Below, in pieces: positions 59,001 through 64,000 of a stretch of DNA of 64,000 bases (its first letter is position 1; each line of letters begins with the position of its first letter). The stretch lies in the NCBI GenBank assembly GCA_050246995.1, contig JBFWVA010000004.1, positions 62,001-126,000 of the forward strand. Reading direction: 5' to 3'. Origin of the DNA: SHVO01 sp050246995. Its GTDB lineage: Bacteria > Pseudomonadota > Alphaproteobacteria > Rhodospirillales > Rhodospirillaceae. The notes below the pieces were generated by a model that worked only from the letters and a program-made list of their open reading frames with translations, was not told where the DNA came from and searched no databases. Made by a program: the position numbers and the translations under genes.

Positions 59001-59573
59001 TTCTTGCGTCTCGTGGAGGAGAACAGCGCCATCGCCGGCAATATGATGCGCACGCTGGCCAACCGTCTGGCCAGCATGCTGCAAGACTACGGCAAGGTGA
59101 GCGCGTCGCACGACCTGACCACGAACCTGCCGACGCGGCGCGTGTTCCTGGAGCATGCGAGCCAGGCGCACGCGCGCAAAAAACGCCACGGCAAGGAAAC
59201 CGCGATCATGGTGTTCAGCCTGGGCGCCCTGTCCGCCGCGGTGATGAAACTCGCACGCGATGAAAAACCGGGTGTCACGCGCCAAGCGGCGCAGCGTATG
59301 CGCCAGTGCTTACGGGGAAGCGATGTCCTGGCCCATCTGCACGACGATCAGTACGGCGTGATCCTCACCGATTATGCGGGCGAGGCCGACGCGCGGATGG
59401 CGGCGGGGCGTATCTTGAGCGCGCTCGCCCAGCCGTTCAAGATCGGCGGCAAGATGGTGGACCTGCGGGTGCAACTCGAATTCCGCCTCGCGGTGCTCGA
59501 CGACGAGACGGCGGCGCAGACCTTGGAGAAGTGCTGGACCGATGACGTCACGCGCTTTGTGCTGGCCTCATAG
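56046..59573 (+). CDS. ABC-transporter-like / cyclic-nucleotide-binding / GGDEF-like fusion protein
   Basis: 1175 residues. At about 1-330 there is an ABC exporter-type membrane domain with some six helices. From about 345 comes a nucleotide-binding domain whose P-loop reads IVGGGGSGAEELAL, lacking the Lys-Ser/Thr. Three Q-loop-like blocks follow (YVGPQTYFHAGTLHDALVYP, NASVAENILFG, AASSIADNLIFG) before one signature LSVQQRQKLALARV (about 776) and Walker B DILILNDAFAGID, where the usual Glu is Asp. At 880-1015 lies a cyclic-nucleotide-binding domain (FRQGERGDNAYVIIEGEVEV, FGEMALLSKVPRTTSI). At 1017-1172 lies a GGDEF-like domain with HDDQY instead of GGDEF. Likely a regulatory or pseudo-transporter; substrate unknown. 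Confidence 0.82.
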   Translation: MDKGIFHFIWRYSARDQLVLILLSVLALPVLYFTFDLPKTIVNRAIGGQGGFPKMLLGHSLEQVPYLLALCGAFLGLVLVNLAFKYMTSTYRYRVGDRLLRRLRFDLVERLMRFPPREFRNTSSGQVVSMVTAETSPLGFFIAEAFAVPAVALGTLLTIVLFMFMQDWMMGLAAISLLPAQLYLIPKFQKRINILQRVEVSAVRQISQRVGDVVAGVGEIHGHDTSQYELADFSKRLGGVFKTRVEISSNRYIVNILNTFFSQLTPFFFLSIGGYLVIKGDISLGALVAVLAAYKDMYAPYKDLIDYYQKAADARVKFDQLKEFFEPPGLLDRERLNAEAPGAGFGAGTLSVANLVVESDDGVRAVDGVNLTLALPGHAMIVGGGGSGAEELALALARQVLPAAGRLAASDVNLPELPDSATGRKIGYVGPQTYFHAGTLHDALVYPLLHRPNGSDVDMDAELREAVRAGNSAYDPDADWVDYAAAGCAGPADLAARMTDVLRVVGMDRDVYDAGLRRAINPAAQPALAERLVAARAAFRARVERDNLTGLIEPFDAGKYLKNASVAENILFGTPVGPYFAIENLGRNAFLLKVIEEVGLTAEFLERGRKLAATMIDIFRDLPPGHEFFERFSFIKGEDLPEFESLLRRADTQGMNSLDADDRALLLSLPFKLVVNQHHVGLIDAKMQSRLLHARKVFAQTLPEDLRGAVQFFDASAYNAASSIADNLIFGKIATNRADSGPAIGALLTEVLDEMDLRGDVIAAGLGIDIGVGAARLSVQQRQKLALARVILKRPDILILNDAFAGIDPAEQETIFARIKGMFEGRSLILVEPTDRRAGLFEHVFRMERGKVVSAEERAATEIQRESAPPEAEVGLNDVVAIFQRIPLFAGIDRSKLKLLAFTSDHATFDEGQYVFRQGERGDNAYVIIEGEVEVVLESMSGPRVLAVLGANQVFGEMALLSKVPRTTSIRARSNARMVVIASDVFLRLVEENSAIAGNMMRTLANRLASMLQDYGKVSASHDLTTNLPTRRVFLEHASQAHARKKRHGKETAIMVFSLGALSAAVMKLARDEKPGVTRQAAQRMRQCLRGSDVLAHLHDDQYGVILTDYAGEADARMAAGRILSALAQPFKIGGKMVDLRVQLEFRLAVLDDETAAQTLEKCWTDDVTRFVLAS

Positions 59574-60476
59574 AGGGAACGCGACCCGCACCGGTTCGGG
59601 ATCGATCTCAATGCGAACGGGCAAGGCGGCGATGATGTCGCCGTCGGCCTGAACGGCTTGGCCTGTCGTGCCGCTGATGACGACATCGCGGCCGGACAGA
59701 ATTTCAACGTCGGACCAGAGACCGACCTTGCCGAAGAGCAAGGCCACCCCATAGCGCGCGACGCTGAACCAGCCGCGCCCCTTCATGAGCACGACCTGGA
59801 AACTGTCGTCGGCGAGATTGGCGCGCGGCGCGGCGACAAAGGGCCCGCCGTAGCGGCGGCCATTGCACGCCACCGCCGAGACGCTGCTGTAGCCTTGGCC
59901 GTCGATGGTGACGGCACAGTGCGCAAAGGGATCGCGGAAGCCTTGCACGGCGGCACACCAGATATAGGCGAGCGGACCTACAAGCTTCTTGAGTTTCAAG
60001 GACACGCGGCTGACGACGTTGGCGTCGAAACCGACGCCCGCCATCATCACGAAGCGCCGTCCGTTGGCGCGCCCGACGCGGATGGGGCGCAAAGGGCCGG
60101 ACGCAAGCACTTGGGCAACGTCCCGCGGGTTCTTTGAAAGGCCGATCTCGTCGGCGACCACATTGGCGGTTCCGATCGGGATGATGCCGAGCGCGAGACC
60201 CGTTCCGGCCAAACCGTTCACGACTTCATTGATGGTGCCGTCGCCGCCGGCGGCGGCCACCAGATCGAAACCGGCGCCCCTGGCCTCTCGCACGATGGCC
60301 TCCGCATGACCGGGCGCGCCGGTTTCGCGCACCGTCACGGCGCAGCCCGCATTTCTTACAAGCTTCACGATTTCTTCGAACCGCTGACGCCGATTCCGTC
60401 CAGCGGCCGGATTGAATATTGCAAGAATGTGACGGCGGGACGCGCTTGAATCGCCCGCAGACTCGGACTTTTCCAT
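59568..60476 (-). CDS. Diacylglycerol kinase-family lipid kinase
   Basis: 302 residues. ILAIFNPAAGRNRRQRFEEI at the N-terminus, LVAAAGGDGTINEVVNGLAG (GGDGT, about 76-95) and LGIIPIGTANVVADEIG are the DAGK catalytic motifs. AGVGFDANVVSRVSLKLKK and the C-terminal beta domain follow. YegS-like enzymes phosphorylate diacylglycerol, sphingosine-type or phosphatidylglycerol lipids. It overlaps the convergent fusion gene by six bases and is divergent from the LpxH-like gene. Confidence 0.88.
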   Translation of the reverse strand: MEKSESAGDSSASRRHILAIFNPAAGRNRRQRFEEIVKLVRNAGCAVTVRETGAPGHAEAIVREARGAGFDLVAAAGGDGTINEVVNGLAGTGLALGIIPIGTANVVADEIGLSKNPRDVAQVLASGPLRPIRVGRANGRRFVMMAGVGFDANVVSRVSLKLKKLVGPLAYIWCAAVQGFRDPFAHCAVTIDGQGYSSVSAVACNGRRYGGPFVAAPRANLADDSFQVVLMKGRGWFSVARYGVALLFGKVGLWSDVEILSGRDVVISGTTGQAVQADGDIIAALPVRIEIDPEPVRVAFPL

Positions 60477-60626
60477 GGATCCTCCACCTACAGTATGGCG
60501 ACTCCGGCAAAAAGTGACAGTTCTGTTTCAGCTGGATGAAGAGTTCGCGAAGACAGGCCTTGCCCCTCTAGGCAGGCGATTGGCCATCACATAAATGGAG
60601 CTCGCGCAGAAATGGTTTAGGAGAAT

Positions 60627-61481
60627 GTGTTGCGCGATATCGGTTCCTCGCTGAAGTACAAGACGCTCTTCATCTCCGATATTCATTTGGGCACACGCGG
60701 CTGCAAAGCCGACTTCCTCCTCGACTTCCTGCGACACACCGAATCAGACAAGCTCTATCTCGTCGGCGACATCATCGACGGCTGGCGCTTGAAGAAATAC
60801 TGGTACTGGCCGCAGTCCCATAACGACGTGGTGCAGAAGCTGCTGCGCAAGGCGCGCAAAGGCACCGACGTCATCTTCATCCCGGGCAACCACGACTCCT
60901 TCGGCCGCGACTTCCTCGATCACGAGTTCGGCGAGATCAAGGTCCGGCGCGACGACATCCACGTCACCGTCAACGGGCAGCGCTTCCTGGTAATGCATGG
61001 CGACGAATGCGACGGCGTGATGAAGTACGCCAAATGGCTCGCGGTGCTCGGCGATCACGCCTACGCCGCCGCGCTGGCCTTGAACAACTGGTACAACACG
61101 TTCCGCCGCATGACGGGGCGCCCATACTGGTCCTTGTCCAAATACCTCAAGCACAAGGTCAAGAACGCGGTCCAATTCATCTCCAATTACGAAGAGACCA
61201 TGACGCATATGGCGCGCGAGCGCGGCGTCGACGGCGTTGTGTGCGGACATATCCATCATGCCGAGATCCGCACCATTGACGGCATCGCCTACCTCAATGA
61301 CGGCGACTGGGTGGAAAGCTGTACCGCGCTGGCCGAACATTACGACGGCCGCTGGGAAATCATCGACTGGGCCGAGATGCGCGGCATGCTCCCGACGGAA
61401 GCCGCGCGCGAAAGCGACGAGAACATAGAGCCTTTGCTTCCCCTGCCGTCCCTGTCCCGCACCACCGCAACGACGACCTAG
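60627..61481 (+). CDS. UDP-2,3-diacylglucosamine pyrophosphatase-like metallophosphoesterase
   Basis: 284 residues from GTG 60627. TTG 60630 is spaced better from AGGAG and is an alternative. Metallophosphoesterase motifs: TLFISDIHLGTRG (DxH), LYLVGDIIDGWRL (GD), IFIPGNHDSFGRD (GNHD), FLVMHGDECDGV and VVCGHIHHAEIR (GHxH). The layout matches the LpxH-like group that recurs next to a GT4 gene in alphaproteobacteria. LpxH removes UMP in lipid A synthesis. Membership in the true LpxH clade is likely but not certain. The next gene starts eight bases later. Confidence 0.82.
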   Translation: MLRDIGSSLKYKTLFISDIHLGTRGCKADFLLDFLRHTESDKLYLVGDIIDGWRLKKYWYWPQSHNDVVQKLLRKARKGTDVIFIPGNHDSFGRDFLDHEFGEIKVRRDDIHVTVNGQRFLVMHGDECDGVMKYAKWLAVLGDHAYAAALALNNWYNTFRRMTGRPYWSLSKYLKHKVKNAVQFISNYEETMTHMARERGVDGVVCGHIHHAEIRTIDGIAYLNDGDWVESCTALAEHYDGRWEIIDWAEMRGMLPTEAARESDENIEPLLPLPSLSRTTATTT

Positions 61482-61489
61482 GAGCCTCG

Positions 61490-62533
61490 ATGCGCATCCT
61501 CATCGTCACCGACGCCTGGCACCCTCAAGTGAACGGCGTTGTTCGTACCCTCACGACCTTAAGGCAACACCTAGACGCGAGCGGGCATGAGGCGGTGATG
61601 ATCACGCCCGATCAGTTCAACAACATGCCGTGCCCCACCTATCCGGAGATCCGCCTCGCGCTTTTTCCAGGCCGCAAGATGGCCCGCACCATCGAGAGCC
61701 TGCGCCCCTGTGTGGTGCACATCGCCACCGAGGGCCCGCTCGGCTTCACGGCGCGGCGCTACTGCATGCGCCGCGGCATACCCTTCACCACCGCGTACCA
61801 CACGAAGTTCCCAGAGTACCTTGAAGCGCGCTCGCCGATCCCGGCGAAGTGGACCTACCGGGGCATGCGCTGGTTCCACCGGCCGTCGGCGGCAGTGATG
61901 GTGGCGACACAGACCGTCGAGAACGAGCTGGTGAACCAGGGCTTCTGCAACATCAAACGCTGGAGCCGGGGCGTGGATACCCAGATGTTCCGCCCGCGCG
62001 AGAAAGGCTTCCTCGACCTGCCCCGCCCCATCGCACTGTACTGCGGGCGTGTCGCGGTGGAGAAGAACATCGAGGCCTTCCTGTCGCTACCGGAGCCGAA
62101 GAGCAAGGTTGTGGTGGGCGACGGACCGCAAATGGATATGCTCGCCAAAAAGTATCCCGGCGTGAAATTCGTGGGTCTGAAGCAAGGCGAGGAACTCGCG
62201 CGCTTCTATGCCGCCGCCGACGTCTTTGTATTCCCAAGCCTCACCGACACCTTCGGGCTCGTGCTGCTCGAAGCGCTGGCGTGCGGCGTTCCTGTCGCCG
62301 CCTATCCGGTGGCGGGGCCGCTCGATGTGATCGGCGACGCGCCTGTCGGATGCCTGCACGAAGATCTCGCCGTGGCCGTGCGTGAGGCGTTGAAAGCGTC
62401 CCCCGAAGCCTGCCGCGCCCATGCCGAGAAATACTCCTGGGCCGCAAGCACCGCGCAGTTCCTGGACAACATGCGCCCTTTCCCGCCGGCGAGCTATTTC
62501 ACCGCCAACGGCGCGACGCCCGCGCTGAGTTAG
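61490..62533 (+). CDS. Glycosyltransferase family 4 (GT-B)
   Basis: 347 residues. N-terminal MRILIVTDAWHPQVNGVVRT (donor/acceptor loop), VVHIATEGPLGFTARRYCMR, TTAYHTKFPEYLEARSP and the C-terminal VFVFPSLTDTFGLVLLEALA CGVPVAAYPVAGPLDVI (EX7E motif, split). It resembles GDP-mannose or UDP-sugar transferases that glycosylate diacylglycerol (MgtA-like). Coupled to the phosphoesterase and near a lipid kinase, so glycolipid or lipid A decoration is plausible. Confidence 0.88.
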   Translation: MRILIVTDAWHPQVNGVVRTLTTLRQHLDASGHEAVMITPDQFNNMPCPTYPEIRLALFPGRKMARTIESLRPCVVHIATEGPLGFTARRYCMRRGIPFTTAYHTKFPEYLEARSPIPAKWTYRGMRWFHRPSAAVMVATQTVENELVNQGFCNIKRWSRGVDTQMFRPREKGFLDLPRPIALYCGRVAVEKNIEAFLSLPEPKSKVVVGDGPQMDMLAKKYPGVKFVGLKQGEELARFYAAADVFVFPSLTDTFGLVLLEALACGVPVAAYPVAGPLDVIGDAPVGCLHEDLAVAVREALKASPEACRAHAEKYSWAASTAQFLDNMRPFPPASYFTANGATPALS

Positions 62534-62536
62534 CCC

Positions 62537-62845
62537 TCAGCGCTTACGCACGAATTCGGTACGTAAGACGAGACCCTTGATCGTGTCGTGACGGCAGTCG
62601 ATTTCCTCCGGGTCGCCCGTGAGCCTGATGGATTTGATGACCGTGCCTTGCTTGAGCGTTTGGCCGGCGCCCTTCACTTTCAAATCCTTTATAAGGATGA
62701 CGGAGTCGCCGTCGGCCAGAACATTGCCGGAAGCATCGCGGACCTCCGCGGCCTTCGCCTTCTCCGCCGCGACTTCCGAGGCCGGGCGCCATTCGCCGGT
62801 CGCTTCATCGTAAACGTAGTCGTCGTTCTCGCCGCTCATATTCAT
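62537..62845 (-). CDS. PhnA/YjdM-like protein without zinc ribbon
   Basis: 102 residues. The C-terminal PhnA domain is present: VRDASGNVLADGDSVILIKD, LKVKGAGQTLKQGTVIKSIR and GLVLRTEFVRKR. The N-terminal zinc ribbon of longer family members is replaced by a short acidic segment, DDYVYDEATGEWRPASE. Despite the name, a role in phosphonate use is not established. ATG 62845 is used, and ATG 62839 is possible. Convergent with the GT4 gene. Confidence 0.82.
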   Translation of the reverse strand: MNMSGENDDYVYDEATGEWRPASEVAAEKAKAAEVRDASGNVLADGDSVILIKDLKVKGAGQTLKQGTVIKSIRLTGDPEEIDCRHDTIKGLVLRTEFVRKR

Positions 62846-62892
62846 CCTTGGTCATAGTTTCAGCCGGTGTAGCACTCCGTGAGGCGACGGCG

Positions 62893-63213
62893 CTACTTCA
62901 CCGGTGGCGGATCTCCCGCGGGCATCATCTCCACCGGCACGGAGTCCGGATTCATTTCCTGTTGTTCCTGCTCGAGCCGGCGCTGCGCTTCGGCGGCTTC
63001 GCGCGCAGTGTTCTCGGCCGGGCTCGAAGCGTCGGCGGGCGACATGACCGCTTCTGGTTGGCGCGGCGCGGCGACCGGAGTCGGCCGGGGCGCGGGCGGG
63101 GCGCTTTCGGCCTGCGGCGGCGGAATTTTCAGGTCCGGGCGGAAAATCGCGAGGCCGATGACGCCGACGGCCAGCGCCGTCACGATCAGAAGCAAAATCC
63201 GCACAAAAGGCAT
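62893..63213 (-). CDS. Membrane-anchored proline-rich hypothetical protein
   Basis: 106 residues from ATG 63213 (MPFVRILLLIVTALAVGVIG). One N-terminal membrane helix is followed by a proline/alanine-rich stretch (PPPQAESAPPAPRPTPVAAP), a Glu/Gln-rich helix (AREAAEAQRRLEQEQQEM) and a PVEMMPAG tail. Longer frames upstream have no good start. Low complexity prevents assignment. Probably periplasmic and anchored in the inner membrane. Confidence 0.5.
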   Translation of the reverse strand: MPFVRILLLIVTALAVGVIGLAIFRPDLKIPPPQAESAPPAPRPTPVAAPRQPEAVMSPADASSPAENTAREAAEAQRRLEQEQQEMNPDSVPVEMMPAGDPPPVK

Positions 63214-63289
63214 GTGTTTCCCGGGTGGCGAGAGCGAGGCTGTCTCACTATTGTCTTGGAAGACAAGATAACACGAGACGGACCCCTCT

Positions 63290-63997
63290 TTGGGCAAGCT
63301 TTTAAAACGCGTCGGCCGTAAACCCGCCGTACAACGCATGGTCGGGGCAACCCTGGCGGCTCATATCGGACTGGTACAGCGCACCACCCGCTGGAAAACC
63401 ATCGGCGAAGACGCCGCGCGCGGCGCGTGGGCGGGCGAGAAGCCCGTGATTGTCGCGTTCTGGCACAACCGCCTGGCGATGATGCCTTACTGCTGGCCGT
63501 CTAAGCACCCGTTTCACATGCTCATCTCCTCGCACCCGGACGGGCAGCTGATCGCGCGCACGGTCAAGCACTTCGGTATCGAGACGGTGGCGGGCTCGTC
63601 CACGCGCGGCGGCAGCGAGGCGTTGCGCTCCCTCGTGCGGTTGATCAAGAGCGGCGTCTCGGTGGGAATCACGCCGGACGGGCCGCGCGGACCGCGTATG
63701 CGCGCCTCCGACGGCGCCATCGCCCTCGCAAGGCTTTCGGGCGCGTCCATCGTGCCGGCGGCTGTGTCGGTGAGCCGGCGCGTGGTGCTCAACAGCTGGG
63801 ACCGGCTGATCGTCGCGCTTCCGTTCGGTGAGGGCGCGATGGTGTGGGGTGAACCCATCACCGTGGCCAGCGGCGCGGACCCTGATGCGTTGCGCGCGCG
63901 CCTCGAAGCGGACCTCACGCGTGTAAGCGCGCAGGCCGACGAACTGGTCGGCCATGCGCCGATCCTGCCCGCGGATATCGCCTATGCGCGCGCCTGA
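63290..63997 (+). CDS. DUF374 lysophospholipid acyltransferase-like protein
   Basis: 235 residues from TTG 63290 (GKLLKRVGRK). The acyltransferase-like block VIVAFWHNRLAMMPYCW (in place of HxxxxD, the HNRLAMM form typical of DUF374), then MLISSHPDGQLIARTVKHFG, GSSTRGGSEALRSLVRLIKS and VGITPDGPRGPRMRASDGAI (TPDGPRGP signature). DUF374 proteins often precede waaA in lipid A loci, and the window ends too early to see it. Divergent from the proline-rich gene. Confidence 0.88.
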   Translation: MGKLLKRVGRKPAVQRMVGATLAAHIGLVQRTTRWKTIGEDAARGAWAGEKPVIVAFWHNRLAMMPYCWPSKHPFHMLISSHPDGQLIARTVKHFGIETVAGSSTRGGSEALRSLVRLIKSGVSVGITPDGPRGPRMRASDGAIALARLSGASIVPAAVSVSRRVVLNSWDRLIVALPFGEGAMVWGEPITVASGADPDALRARLEADLTRVSAQADELVGHAPILPADIAYARA

Positions 63998-64000
63998 ATT

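Overview
The window reads as the chromosome of a GC-rich alphaproteobacterium. Supporting signs are a GapR/DUF2312-type gene, an RNase E/G-type gene near yacG and tRNA-Phe, an ornithine decarboxylase paired with a deoxyhypusine-synthase-like enzyme, and ubiquinone-type UbiA and UbiD genes. The genus cannot be named from sequence alone.

Bases 1 to about 10,560 are the right part of an integrated mobile element, probably a prophage or phage-derived island. About twenty small genes lie on the + strand, usually with overlapping stop and start codons. The order is a partial gene, small hypotheticals, an initiator-type tRNA-Met, a GapR-like protein, YfdQ- and YfdR-like proteins, a Nudix hydrolase, SSB, a Gp37/Gp68 protein, an ASCH protein, a DnaN sliding clamp, a HTH protein and a tyrosine integrase. 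The integrase abuts the 3' end of tRNA-Phe (10567-10642, - strand), the presumed attachment site. No head, tail or lysis genes are in view. The element's left end lies outside the window.

Bases 10,640 to 28,400 are mostly housekeeping: yacG, an outer-membrane channel-like gene, an RNase E/G-type gene, a GT2 and HAD-fold pair probably for surface polysaccharide, a PanE-like reductase, a PAQR/hemolysin III protein, a GIN-domain protein, a polyamine locus (DHS-like enzyme, ODC and an upstream leader ORF), a MAPEG protein, a methyltransferase, phosphofructokinase, hemerythrin, a chorismate-mutase-like protein, glutamate-cysteine ligase and RsmE.

Bases 28,480 to 34,080 carry ubiA, a repeat-rich intergenic region, a GAF/HD-GYP phosphodiesterase, a UbiD decarboxylase and a RidA protein. 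Bases 34,100 to 37,130 look like a small acquired island: visibly lower GC, a winged-helix protein, an NPPY methyltransferase, a HTH regulator with a palindromic candidate operator, an unrecognised ORF and a decayed lipoprotein gene.

Bases 37,400 to 52,500 hold two large hybrid histidine kinases and a response regulator, a stress protein, a YdcH protein, a COG4315-type secreted protein with two broken copies nearby, a SPW protein, an alpha/beta hydrolase, a DctA-type symporter, aspartate dehydrogenase, a second PanE-like reductase, a cupin, and a pirin gene divergent from a LysR regulator over a clear inverted repeat.

Bases 52,500 to 64,000 hold an OmpW-like porin, pmbA, a lipoprotein, a very unusual ABC/cyclic-nucleotide-binding/GGDEF-like fusion of 1175 residues, and an envelope-lipid cluster: lipid kinase, LpxH-like phosphoesterase, GT4 glycosyltransferase, PhnA-like protein and DUF374 acyltransferase.

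The best candidates for something new are the structured leader with a 44-codon ORF upstream of ODC, the ABC/CNB/GGDEF-like fusion, the element-borne initiator tRNA, and the low-GC island.
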